Part shown: positions 18,052 to 26,383 of the stretch, in pieces
Layout: every line of letters begins with the position of its first letter
How positions within the stretch are numbered: position 1 is the first letter of the stretch
Assembly: GCA_902543485.1 (NCBI GenBank)
Contig: CACBYP010000001.1
Coordinates: forward strand, 124,001 to 188,000
DNA from: an uncultured Pelagibacteraceae bacterium
Lineage (GTDB): Bacteria; Pseudomonadota; Alphaproteobacteria; Pelagibacterales; Pelagibacteraceae
Reading direction: 5' to 3'
DNA: 64,000 nt
Translations under genes and position numbers: made by a program
Notes under the pieces: model-generated
What the model saw: only the letters and a program-made list of their open reading frames with translations
Databases searched by the model: none
Told to the model about the DNA's origin: nothing

Positions 18052-18941
18052 TGGATTGGGATAAATTAAAGATATTTCATGCAGTTGCTGAGGCAGGTAG
18101 TTTTACAAGCGCAACTGTTATTCTAAACCTTAGCCAATCTGCAATTAGTAGACAGATTCAATCTTTAGAAGAAGATTTAAAAGTTAAATTATTTGAACGT
18201 CATGCAAGAGGCTTAACACTCACTGAAAATGGTGAATATGTATTTAAAACAGCACATGAAGTTATCTCTAAACTAAAAGAGGTAGAAACAACTTTAGGAG
18301 ATAAAAAACACAAACCTTCAGGAAAACTATCAGTAACTACCGTAGTAAGTTTTGGAACAACTTGGCTGACACCAAGAATACAAGAATTTATGCAATTAAA
18401 TCCCGAAATTGAAGTTGAACTCATATTTGATGATAGAGAGCTAGATTTAAGCACTAGACAAGCGGATATTGGTATATTTATGAGAAGACCAAAACAACTT
18501 AATTACATTCAAAAAAAGCTAATAGATATTAATTATCACATCTATGGATCACCAAAATACCTTGAAAAACATGGATATCCTAAAACAGTTAATGACTTAA
18601 ATAAGCACAACTTTATTTCATTTGGTAGAGGAGCTCCATCTCCAGTTTATAATCCAGATTGGGCATTAAAACTTGGAATGAAAGATAATAAAAAAAGAAA
18701 AACTGTAATGAGAGTGAATAGTGTTTATGGTTTACTATTAGCTGTTCAAAGCGGAGTAGGATTAGCTGCAATACCAGATTATTTAACTGTCAAACAACCT
18801 AATATTGTTAAAGTTTTACCAAGCGTTCAAGGTCCAACTACAGAGGCACACTTTGTATATCCTCAATCACTTAAAAATGTTGCTAGAGTTCAAGCTTTTA
18901 GAAACTTCCTTTACAGTAAAATTTCTGAGTGGGAATTTTAA
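18051..18941 (+). CDS. LysR-family transcriptional regulator
   Basis: The 296-residue protein has the LysR winged helix at its N-terminus (MDWDKLKIFHAVAEAGSF, then LNLSQSAISRQIQSLEEDL) and a periplasmic-binding-like effector domain from about residue 90. It overlaps the upstream reductase gene by one base on the same strand, which is unusual because LysR regulators are often divergent from targets. A target could be its own operon or the iron transporter downstream. The effector is unknown. Confidence 0.92.
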   Translation: MDWDKLKIFHAVAEAGSFTSATVILNLSQSAISRQIQSLEEDLKVKLFERHARGLTLTENGEYVFKTAHEVISKLKEVETTLGDKKHKPSGKLSVTTVVSFGTTWLTPRIQEFMQLNPEIEVELIFDDRELDLSTRQADIGIFMRRPKQLNYIQKKLIDINYHIYGSPKYLEKHGYPKTVNDLNKHNFISFGRGAPSPVYNPDWALKLGMKDNKKRKTVMRVNSVYGLLLAVQSGVGLAAIPDYLTVKQPNIVKVLPSVQGPTTEAHFVYPQSLKNVARVQAFRNFLYSKISEWEF

Positions 18942-18974
18942 ATAAATCATCAAAAAAACAGTATTAATTGCGAT

Positions 18975-19011
18975 TGATTATCAATTGCGACAATATTGCA
19001 ATTGATAATCA
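18975..19011. promoter_or_regulatory. 14-bp perfect inverted repeat upstream of futA (operator candidate)
   Basis: The arms TGATTATCAATTGC (18975-18988) and GCAATTGATAATCA (18998-19011) are exact reverse complements, allowing for the outer T/A pair, separated by the 9 bases GACAATATT. It lies between the LysR gene and the iron transporter and overlaps the next Fur-like element. A palindrome of this quality near an iron gene is more likely a protein-binding site than a terminator, since no T tract follows. It could also be a weak bidirectional terminator for the LysR gene. Confidence 0.55.
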
Positions 19012-19034
19012 TTTTCATTGAGAATAGTTATCAT
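19003..19034 (+). promoter_or_regulatory. Fur-box-like sequence upstream of futA
   Basis: TGATAATCATTTTCATTGAG followed by AATAGTTATCATC reads like overlapping Fur-type hexamers (GATAAT, ATCATT, ATTGAG, TTATCATC). It sits just upstream of the inferred promoter of the ferric iron operon. Iron repression by Fur or a related regulator is the natural reading. The match is by eye and the regulator is not in this window. Confidence 0.5.
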
Positions 19035-19039
19035 CCGCA

Positions 19040-19067
19040 TTGCAGGACAAATTACGTTTAATATAAA
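19040..19067 (+). promoter_or_regulatory. Candidate promoter of the iron-transport operon
   Basis: TTGCAG (19040-19045) and TATAAA (19062-19067) are separated by 16 bases. Transcription would begin near 19074, giving a short leader with the ribosome site AAGGAG at 19077-19082 before the ATG at 19087. Promoter calls in AT-rich DNA are weak. The position just downstream of the Fur-like element adds support. Confidence 0.4.
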
Positions 19068-19086
19068 TATAAATTTAAGGAGCAAA

Positions 19087-20109
19087 ATGAGAAAATTAAC
19101 AATAATTTCATTGTTTTTTGCTTTAATTTCAAGTTTTACGATTGCAGCTGAGATCAATATTTTTAGTGCAAGACACTATGATTCTGACATTCAATTATAT
19201 GAAAAGTTCACAGCAGCAACAGGAATTAAAGTAAACGTAGTATCAGGTAAAGATAAAGCCCTGCAGAAAAGAATTACAGAAGAGGGAGCAGACTGTGTTG
19301 GAGATTTATACATCACAGCTGATGCTGGAAGATTAGGTGCATTTGCAGCCAAAGGCATGATGCAAAACGCTGGTTGGTCAAAAGTTATTAAGGATGCTGT
19401 ACCTGCACAATTTAGATCTGCTAAATGGACTGGAATAGCTAAGAGAGCAAGAATAATTTATTATTCACCTGAAAGAGTAAATGCAAACGAACTAAATGGC
19501 ATGACTTACGAAGGTCTAGCTGATCCAAAATGGAAAGGTAGATTAGTAATAAGAAAATCTAATAACATTTATAACCAGTCTTTAGTTGCTTCACTAGTTA
19601 AGAATAATGGTAAAGCTAAAACTGCAGAATGGTCTAAAGCTGTTGTCGCAAATATGGCAAGAACTCCAAAAGGTAACGATCGTGCTCAAATCATGGCTGT
19701 AGCTGCTGGAGAAGCTGATATAGCTGTTGCAAACACATACTATCATGCGTTGATGTTATCTGGAAAAAAAGGCGCTGAACAACAAGAAGCAGCAAAAAAA
19801 GTAATGCCTTTTTTCCCTAATCAACAAGATAGAGGAACACACATTAATATAAGTGGAGCTGGTATGCTTAAACATGCACCAAACAAAACTAATGCTGTAA
19901 AATTAGTTGAGTTTTTATTATCAGAAGAGGCTCAAAATCATATTGTGAATAATACTTTTGAATATCCAATGATCGGTGGTGTAACACCTAATGATTTAGT
20001 TCCAGGCAAAGAGATGAACTTTGTAATGGATACTAAAACAAGTGTTAAGTCATATGGTGCAAAACAAGCAGATGCATTAGAAGTAATGTTGGCTGCAGGT
20101 TGGAAGTAA
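19087..20109 (+). CDS. futA: Ferric iron ABC transporter substrate-binding protein (FutA-like)
   Basis: The 340-residue protein has a signal peptide (MRKLTIISLFFALISSFTIA, cleavage before AEINIFSARHYD). Family marks are NIFSARHYDSD, TADAGRLGAFAAKGM, and the tyrosine pair in VANTYYHALM that coordinates iron in FutA/FbpA proteins. It binds Fe(III) in the periplasm. I chose ATG 19087 because AAGGAG precedes it and it gives a proper signal peptide, while an in-frame ATG at 19018 falls in the operator region. The permease and ATPase genes follow. Confidence 0.93.
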   Translation: MRKLTIISLFFALISSFTIAAEINIFSARHYDSDIQLYEKFTAATGIKVNVVSGKDKALQKRITEEGADCVGDLYITADAGRLGAFAAKGMMQNAGWSKVIKDAVPAQFRSAKWTGIAKRARIIYYSPERVNANELNGMTYEGLADPKWKGRLVIRKSNNIYNQSLVASLVKNNGKAKTAEWSKAVVANMARTPKGNDRAQIMAVAAGEADIAVANTYYHALMLSGKKGAEQQEAAKKVMPFFPNQQDRGTHINISGAGMLKHAPNKTNAVKLVEFLLSEEAQNHIVNNTFEYPMIGGVTPNDLVPGKEMNFVMDTKTSVKSYGAKQADALEVMLAAGWK

Positions 20110-20283
20110 ATGATAGCTGCTAAAAAAAAATTTACTACGGAAGTTGATTATAATAAATCTTCCAAAGCCTGTCCTGCATGTGCTTCGGAGTGTGAAAAAA
20201 TCAATAAACGTGTAAATAATAGAAAATTGTCTGAAATTAAAACTAAGGAGGTTCCGCATATCCTAAAAGTATTTAATTTTTGA
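20110..20283 (+). CDS. 57-residue cysteine-motif protein inside the iron operon
   Basis: An ATG directly after the futA stop opens a 57-codon frame ending at TGA 20283. The product is lysine-rich and has a compact motif CPACASEC (C-x2-C-x3-C) around residues 21-28. No family is recognised. The frame starts without spacing from futA, so translation could be coupled, and it ends just before the attenuator hairpin, so it would share the abundant futA transcript. The cysteine cluster suggests metal binding. It may be a chance frame, but position and motif argue for a real gene. Confidence 0.5.
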   Translation: MIAAKKKFTTEVDYNKSSKACPACASECEKINKRVNNRKLSEIKTKEVPHILKVFNF

Positions 20284-20296
20284 TTTTCTAAAGTTT

Positions 20297-20340
20297 GTGC
20301 CTATGGTTTGGTCTCCTAAGCCATGGGCACTTTTGATTTT
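20297..20340 (+). terminator. Attenuator-type stem-loop between futA and futB
   Basis: The arms GTGCCTATGG (20297-20306) and CCATGGGCAC (20321-20330) pair over 10 positions with one G-U, around a 14-base loop, then TTTTGATTTT. It lies 27 bases before the permease start. The broken T tract suggests partial termination, giving more binding protein than permease, and it would also protect the futA messenger from 3' decay. Confidence 0.75.
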
Positions 20341-20366
20341 CATGATTATAAGGCGGATTATAATAT

Positions 20367-21977
20367 ATGAAATTTAATTCCTGGTACTTATCATCTTTTA
20401 TAGTTTCATTTGTTGTTGCAATTCCAATTTTAACGGTGTTTGCAAGTTTCTTCCAAGAAACAACTAATTACTTTGATATTTTAAAAAATACATTTTTAAT
20501 TGAATATATTTATAATTCCTTAATATTACTTTTAGGAGTTTTAGTTCTTACATTATTCTTAGGTGTTGGCAGTGCATATGTAGTTTCATTTTATGATTTT
20601 CCAGGCGTTAAATTTTTTAAATGGGCTTTAATATTATCTTTTGCAGTACCTGCTTACATTTATGCTTATTCATTAACTGCTTTTTTTGAAAACTTTGGAA
20701 CACTATACTCAATATTGAAATCTTTATTTGGACCTGGTGAATATAATCAATCCATTCCAAAATTTGATGGTATGCTTGGTGCTATTTTATCTATTTCTTT
20801 TTCACTCTTTGGATATGTTTACGTTTTAACTAGAGCATCTTTTCATTATCAGTCTCAAAATTTAATAGAATTAGGACAAAATCTAGGTTTTTCAAAATAT
20901 AAATCTTTCTTTAAAATCATTTTACCATCTGCAAGACCAGCTATAGTTGCGGGTTTAGCATTAGTTGCTATGGAAACATTATCAGATTTTGGAGCAGTAT
21001 CATTTTTTGGAATAGCAACTCTTACTACTGGAATATACGATTCATGGATATCTTTTGATGATTTAGCTTTTGCAAATCAGCTCTCATTTTTTTTGCTATT
21101 ATTTATATTAGGACTTTTTTTTATTGAGAATATCTCAAGAAAAAAAGCTCAATATCACTCTCCAGTTAAGGGAGGAATTAAAGAAAAGAAGAAAATTAAA
21201 TTAAACTTTTCAAAAAGTTCTTTAGCATTCGGATTTTGTTTTTTAGTTTTTTTAGTCAGCTTTTTATTCCCTGTTTTACAAATGTTGTATTGGACAATAA
21301 TTTTTCCAAAAAATTTATTTGATTTAAATACTTTTCAATTATTTATAAACACAATTTACTTGGTATTTTTATCAAGTCTTGTTCTCGTAATTTTTTCATT
21401 TATTTCAAATTATGGAAACAGAGTAACTAAAAGTAAATTCTTAAATTATCTTACAACATTTTCTATTACTGGTTATGCAATCCCTGGTGTAATTTTAGCT
21501 GTAGCATTCATCACTTTTATTGCTTGGTTTGATAATACTTTTATAAAAGCCTTTGAATTTAATTCTATAAAGAGAGTATTTATAGGATCTATTTTTGGTC
21601 TAGTAATAGTTTATTTTATCAGATTTTATTCATTAGCTTATAATGGATTGAAAACTGGTTATGAAAGAATAAATAGGTCAATTGATGAAAGTTCTTATCT
21701 TCTTGGTTACTCGAAAATAAAAACCTTTTTAGGAATTCATGTTCCTTATTTAAAAAATTCTGTTTTTCTTATAGGGATATTGATTACTATAGAAGTAATA
21801 AAAGAATTACCTATAACTTTGATATTGAGACCATTTAACTTTGAAACATTCGCTACAACAGCATATATTTTTGCATCTCAAGATCTCTTAGAGGCTGCAG
21901 CAGTTCCATCATTATTCTTGATATTAATTGCAAGTACATTTATTTTGATTACGTCTAAATTTATTTTGAAAGACTAA
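20367..21977 (+). CDS. futB: Ferric iron ABC transporter permease (FutB-like)
   Basis: The 536-residue membrane protein consists of two fused permease domains, about twelve membrane segments. Each half has an EAA-loop type ATPase contact: ELGQNLGFSKYKSFFKIILP near residues 168-187 and ESSYLLGYSKIKTFLGIHVP in the second half. This double-length layout is typical of FbpB/FutB ferric transporters. Its stop overlaps the ATPase start by TAATG. Phenylalanine and isoleucine are very frequent, as expected in this genome. Confidence 0.92.
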   Translation: MKFNSWYLSSFIVSFVVAIPILTVFASFFQETTNYFDILKNTFLIEYIYNSLILLLGVLVLTLFLGVGSAYVVSFYDFPGVKFFKWALILSFAVPAYIYAYSLTAFFENFGTLYSILKSLFGPGEYNQSIPKFDGMLGAILSISFSLFGYVYVLTRASFHYQSQNLIELGQNLGFSKYKSFFKIILPSARPAIVAGLALVAMETLSDFGAVSFFGIATLTTGIYDSWISFDDLAFANQLSFFLLLFILGLFFIENISRKKAQYHSPVKGGIKEKKKIKLNFSKSSLAFGFCFLVFLVSFLFPVLQMLYWTIIFPKNLFDLNTFQLFINTIYLVFLSSLVLVIFSFISNYGNRVTKSKFLNYLTTFSITGYAIPGVILAVAFITFIAWFDNTFIKAFEFNSIKRVFIGSIFGLVIVYFIRFYSLAYNGLKTGYERINRSIDESSYLLGYSKIKTFLGIHVPYLKNSVFLIGILITIEVIKELPITLILRPFNFETFATTAYIFASQDLLEAAAVPSLFLILIASTFILITSKFILKD

Positions 21978-23032
21978 TGGCTAATAATTTTTTTGAAATT
22001 GAAAATGTATCTTTTGCTGCTGGCGGCAAAAATAAAGTTAATAATGTTTCATTAAAAATTGAAAATGAAGGTGAAATAGTATGTCTGCTTGGTCCATCTG
22101 GCATAGGTAAAACCACAATATTAAGAACTATTGCAGGTTTAGAAAAAATTAATAAAGGTAAAATTAATCTAAAAGGCAGAACAATTTCTTCTGAAAATAT
22201 TCATATCGAACCAGAAAATCGTAATATTGCTCTATCATTTCAAGAGAACAGCTTATTTCCTCATTACAATATAGAAAAAAATATTAATCTTGGTTCAGAT
22301 AGAGTGAAAGATGATAAAAAAATACAAACTAAAGAAGTAATTAATTTTTTAAACTTAAACAAAATATTAAATAAATTTCCGCATGAGATAAGTGCTGGCG
22401 AAGCCCAAAGAGCATCTCTAGCAAGATCTTTAGTTTCTCAACCTGATTTATTAATGCTTGATGAGCCATTATCTAATGTAGATCAAAGTTTTAAGGAGGA
22501 AATTCAAGTTGAATTAAAACAAATTTTAACAAATTCTAAAATAACTACAATAATTGTAACACACGATTCTTATGAAGCTTTTTATTTAGGCAGTAAATGT
22601 GGAATAATATTAGATGGTGAATTAAAGCAATATGATGATCCATATAATGTTTATCATTTGCCAAATTCAGTAGAGGTAGTTAATTTTTTAAATAGAGGCA
22701 CATTAATACCAGCAGAAGTTACCAGTCCGAAAAGTCTTGAAAATGAAGATTTAGGTACAATAACTGGAAATTTCGCTAGACCGTTCCCAATAGGATCTAA
22801 AGTAAAACTGTTAATACAGCCAGAGGACTTACAGCATGATGATGCGAGCAATCTTAAACTTGAAGTAGTAGATAGAAAATTCAGAGGATCAAATTTTATT
22901 TATACATTAAAAACATTAAGTAATAAATTAATACCAGTTTTTGTGCATTCTCATCATATTCATCAACATGAAGTCGATGAAAAATTTGGTATAAAAAGAC
23001 CCATCCATATCGATCATATTGTTTGCTTTTAA
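21977..23032 (+). CDS. futC: Ferric iron ABC transporter ATP-binding protein (FutC-like)
   Basis: The 351-residue ATPase has Walker A GPSGIGKTTIL (about 38-48), a variant signature SAGEAQRASLARSL in place of LSGGQ, Walker B LLMLDEPLSNVD, and the switch histidine in VTHDSYEA. A C-terminal TOBE-like domain follows residue 240. It powers the FutAB importer. It starts by overlapping the futB stop. The signature starts with SAGE instead of SGGQ, a tolerated change. A DMGDH-like gene follows after 26 bases. Confidence 0.93.
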   Translation: MANNFFEIENVSFAAGGKNKVNNVSLKIENEGEIVCLLGPSGIGKTTILRTIAGLEKINKGKINLKGRTISSENIHIEPENRNIALSFQENSLFPHYNIEKNINLGSDRVKDDKKIQTKEVINFLNLNKILNKFPHEISAGEAQRASLARSLVSQPDLLMLDEPLSNVDQSFKEEIQVELKQILTNSKITTIIVTHDSYEAFYLGSKCGIILDGELKQYDDPYNVYHLPNSVEVVNFLNRGTLIPAEVTSPKSLENEDLGTITGNFARPFPIGSKVKLLIQPEDLQHDDASNLKLEVVDRKFRGSNFIYTLKTLSNKLIPVFVHSHHIHQHEVDEKFGIKRPIHIDHIVCF

Positions 23033-23058
23033 ATTTAATCGTATAAATCACATTAAGT

Positions 23059-25497
23059 ATGAAAGAGTTACCTAAAAGTACTAAAGTAGTTGTTATAGGG
23101 GGTGGTGTTGCTGGAACATCATGTGCTTATCATCTGGCAAAATTTGGATGGAAAGATGTTGTTTTAGTTGAAAGAGATTTACTTACTTCAGGAACTACTT
23201 GGCATGCAGCAGGTCTTCTAGGTCAATTAGGTGCATCATCAACAATTACAAAAATAAGAAAATATTCTTTAGATCTTTATAAAGATTTAGAAAAAACTAC
23301 AGGTCTATCAACTGGAATGAAGCAAAATGGTGCAATCACAGTTGCATCTACCAAAGAAAGAATGCAAGAACTACTAAGACAAGCAACAACTGCTCAATTA
23401 TCAGATGTTGAAGTAGAAGTTATCAATAAAAAACGTTTAAAGGAATTGTATCCTGTATTACATAGTGAAGATATTCTAGGTGGTATTTACATGCCGAAAG
23501 ATGGTCAAGCAGATCCAGTTGGAGTAACTAATGTGCTTGCAAAAGCGGCAAGAATGGAGGGCGCAAGGATTTTTGAAAAAACACCTGTAAAAAAAATTTT
23601 AATTAAAAATTCTAGAATTAGTGGGGTAGAAACTGATAAAGGTGTCATCGATTGTGAATACGTTGTTATGGCAACAGGAATGTGGTCAAGACAATTAGGC
23701 GAAGAAATAAATGTAAGTGTGCCACTATATCCAAACGAGCATTTTTATATCATTACAGAACCAATAAAAGATTTACCTCAAAATCTTCCAGTGCTGAGAG
23801 ATTATAATGCTTGTTTATATTTAAAAGAAGATGCAGGAAAAATGCTCGTAGGTATTTTTGAACCAAAAGCAAAACCAGCATTTAAAGACACAGGAAGAGT
23901 ACCAGACAATTTTTCATTTGGTGAACTGCCAGATGATTTTGATCATTTTGAACCTTACTTAGAAAAATCATTTCATAGATTGCCAATGTTAGAAAGTGCA
24001 GGAATAAGAAAATTCTTCTCTGGTCCAGAGTCTTTTACTCCAGATACTCAATATTTATTAGGCGAAACTCCTGAAGTTAAAAATCTATATACATGTTGTG
24101 GTTTTAATAGCATTGGGATTGCTAGCTCAGGAGGAGCGGGTAGAGTTACTGCCGAGTGGATGATCAATGGACATATTAATGAAGATTTATTTTCAGTGGA
24201 TATTAAAAGGTTTCAAAAATTCCACTCTTCAAAAAACTTCATTATGGAAAGGGTAACTGAAACTCTTGGAGATCTGTACGGAATGCATTGGCCATTTAAA
24301 CAGCACAATACATCAAGAAATCAAAAACTTTTACCTTATCACGAGGAATTAAAAAATGCTGGAGCTTGTTTTGGAGTTGCAGGAGGTTTTGAAAGACCAA
24401 TGTGGTATTCATTAAATGGTAAAGAGCCTAATTATAAATATAGTTTTAATTATCAAAATTGGTACCCATCAGCAAAGCATGAAACTTTAAATGCAAGAAA
24501 AAATGTTGGACTTTTTGATTTTTCAACTTTTTCAAAGTTTGATTTAAAAGGGGAAAAAACTCATCAAGAACTTCAAAAGTTATGTACCGCTAACATTAAA
24601 AACGAAGTTGGTAAAACAACATATACTCATATGCTGAATGAAGATGGTGGAATAGAAACAGATTTAACCGTTGTATGTATGGATAAAAACTTTTTTAGAG
24701 TTGTAAGCTCTGCAGCTACAAGAGAACACGATAAATACCATATCTTAAAATATTTAGATGAAGACGTATCTTTTGAAGATGTAACAGAAGATATTTGTTG
24801 TCTAGGATTGTTTGGTCCAAAGAGTAGAGAGATGATCTCGAAAATAAGCAATGATGATTTTAGTAACGATAAATTTAAGTTTGGAACTGGGAAGTTCATA
24901 ATGATAAATGACATTAAAATTTGGGCTCAACGACTTTCTTACGTTGGTGAATTAGGATTTGAGCTTTATGTTGACTCAAGTTTAGCTAAGGATTTATATG
25001 AAATTCTAATTGAAGAGGGGAAAAACTTCAAATTATCTCATTGTGGAATGCATGCAATGGATATTATGAGAATGGAAAGTGGATTTGTTCACTGGGGACA
25101 TGATATTTCACCTGAAGAAAATCAGTATCAAGCAGGTTTAAAATTTGCAATTAGTTATAAAAAAAATGTCAACTTTATTGGAAAAGATGCTTTATTGAAA
25201 ATTAAAGACCAAAAATTAGATAAGAGGATGATGATGTTTACCCTTAAAGACAGCAAACCTGGTGAGCCACTTTTACTACATGAAGAACCTATTTATATGG
25301 ATGACAAAATAATTGGTAGAACAACTTCAGGAAATTATTCTTTTTGTTTTGATAAAAATCTTTCTTTTGGATATGTCAACTCTGGAAATACAGTTGAAAC
25401 ATTAAAAGACAAAAAAATATATATTGAAATTGAAAAACAAAAATATCCAGTTGAGGTGTTAGAAAAACCCTTAAATAATAAAGATTTTAAGAACTAA
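23059..25497 (+). CDS. Second DMGDH/sarcosine dehydrogenase-like FAD enzyme
   Basis: This 812-residue protein is a paralogue of the enzyme at 9.1 kb, with the FAD motif VVVIGGGVAGTSCAYHLAKF (about 9-28), the [12 protein letters not shown] segment carrying the covalent-FAD histidine, and a C-terminal GcvT domain with YVGELGFELYVDSS. The GQLGASSTIT sequence after the histidine resembles sarcosine dehydrogenase more than the first copy does. It likely donates electrons to the EtfBA system encoded near 12 kb. It follows the iron transporter closely and may be in its transcript. The 3' end overlaps a convergent gene by 11 bases. Confidence 0.86.
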   Translation: MKELPKSTKVVVIGGGVAGTSCAYHLAKFGWKDVVLVERDLLTSGTTWHAAGLLGQLGASSTITKIRKYSLDLYKDLEKTTGLSTGMKQNGAITVASTKERMQELLRQATTAQLSDVEVEVINKKRLKELYPVLHSEDILGGIYMPKDGQADPVGVTNVLAKAARMEGARIFEKTPVKKILIKNSRISGVETDKGVIDCEYVVMATGMWSRQLGEEINVSVPLYPNEHFYIITEPIKDLPQNLPVLRDYNACLYLKEDAGKMLVGIFEPKAKPAFKDTGRVPDNFSFGELPDDFDHFEPYLEKSFHRLPMLESAGIRKFFSGPESFTPDTQYLLGETPEVKNLYTCCGFNSIGIASSGGAGRVTAEWMINGHINEDLFSVDIKRFQKFHSSKNFIMERVTETLGDLYGMHWPFKQHNTSRNQKLLPYHEELKNAGACFGVAGGFERPMWYSLNGKEPNYKYSFNYQNWYPSAKHETLNARKNVGLFDFSTFSKFDLKGEKTHQELQKLCTANIKNEVGKTTYTHMLNEDGGIETDLTVVCMDKNFFRVVSSAATREHDKYHILKYLDEDVSFEDVTEDICCLGLFGPKSREMISKISNDDFSNDKFKFGTGKFIMINDIKIWAQRLSYVGELGFELYVDSSLAKDLYEILIEEGKNFKLSHCGMHAMDIMRMESGFVHWGHDISPEENQYQAGLKFAISYKKNVNFIGKDALLKIKDQKLDKRMMMFTLKDSKPGEPLLLHEEPIYMDDKIIGRTTSGNYSFCFDKNLSFGYVNSGNTVETLKDKKIYIEIEKQKYPVEVLEKPLNNKDFKN

Positions 25498-26368
25498 TTT
25501 TCTTTTTTCTACTTTCAGCCTGAACAAATAATATTCCAAAAACAATTATTCCAATAACTCCAAAAGTTTTATTAAAATCGAAAGGTACTCCAAATATATA
25601 AAAATTGATTAATGTTGACCAAATTAATTGTGAATATTGAAAATTAGTAACAAAAGATAAATTTGATAACTGAATTGCAAATATAATTAAAAGGTGGCTA
25701 GTAAAACCTAATACACCTAGAAATACTAACCAAATCCACAACTTTTTATTCTCAATAGGAGTCCAGTCTAACATTACATAAATAGAGAAAACAATGGCTC
25801 CTACAACAGCAGCATAAAATAACGCCACTAAAGGATCATTATTACCAGAAATAAATTTTGTAAAAAATTGATATAAAGCCCAACATACTGGTGGTACCAA
25901 AGGAAAAATTAAGTCTAAACTTAAGACTTTCATACTAGGACTCATTGAATAAATTATACACCCGAAGCTTAATAACATTAAAATTATACCTTTAGATGAA
26001 AGAATATCTTTTAAAAACAATGCCGTTAAGATTGATACTATTAATGGAGCTGAGAAGAAAACTACATAGATATCGACAAGGTCAAATTTTTGTAAAGAAT
26101 GAATGAAAAAAAAAGTAGCAAAAACCATTAATATAGATCTAATAATATTAATTTTAAAATTGCTTTTTAAGTTTAACTTAGGTTTTAATATCGCAAATAA
26201 AATTAAAATAATCACAAAGTGAAAAAAAAATCTGCCCCAAATTACTTGATTTAACGGCATTAATGTTCCCAGATGTTTTGCAGTAGAATCTTGGCAAACT
26301 AAAATAAAAAATCCAGATATAGATAAAATTATAACTTTGGTAATAGATTTATTTTTAAGAAAATTCAT
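25487..26368 (-). CDS. EamA/DMT-family permease
   Basis: The 293-residue protein has about ten hydrophobic segments arranged as two EamA repeats, consistent with the drug/metabolite transporter superfamily. It starts with a short cytoplasmic end (MNFLKNKSITK) and ends KKKIS. It lies downstream of a tartrate/D-malate dehydrogenase gene in the same direction with a 15-base gap, so a substrate related to that enzyme is possible. No substrate can be deduced from sequence. Confidence 0.85.
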   Translation of the reverse strand: MNFLKNKSITKVIILSISGFFILVCQDSTAKHLGTLMPLNQVIWGRFFFHFVIILILFAILKPKLNLKSNFKINIIRSILMVFATFFFIHSLQKFDLVDIYVVFFSAPLIVSILTALFLKDILSSKGIILMLLSFGCIIYSMSPSMKVLSLDLIFPLVPPVCWALYQFFTKFISGNNDPLVALFYAAVVGAIVFSIYVMLDWTPIENKKLWIWLVFLGVLGFTSHLLIIFAIQLSNLSFVTNFQYSQLIWSTLINFYIFGVPFDFNKTFGVIGIIVFGILFVQAESRKKKISS

Positions 26369-26383
26369 AATTTTGATTAAATT

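Noticed and set aside
19018-19086. Upstream ATG for futA
   Set aside because: It lies in the operator/promoter region and would bury the signal peptide; ATG 19087 has AAGGAG upstream.
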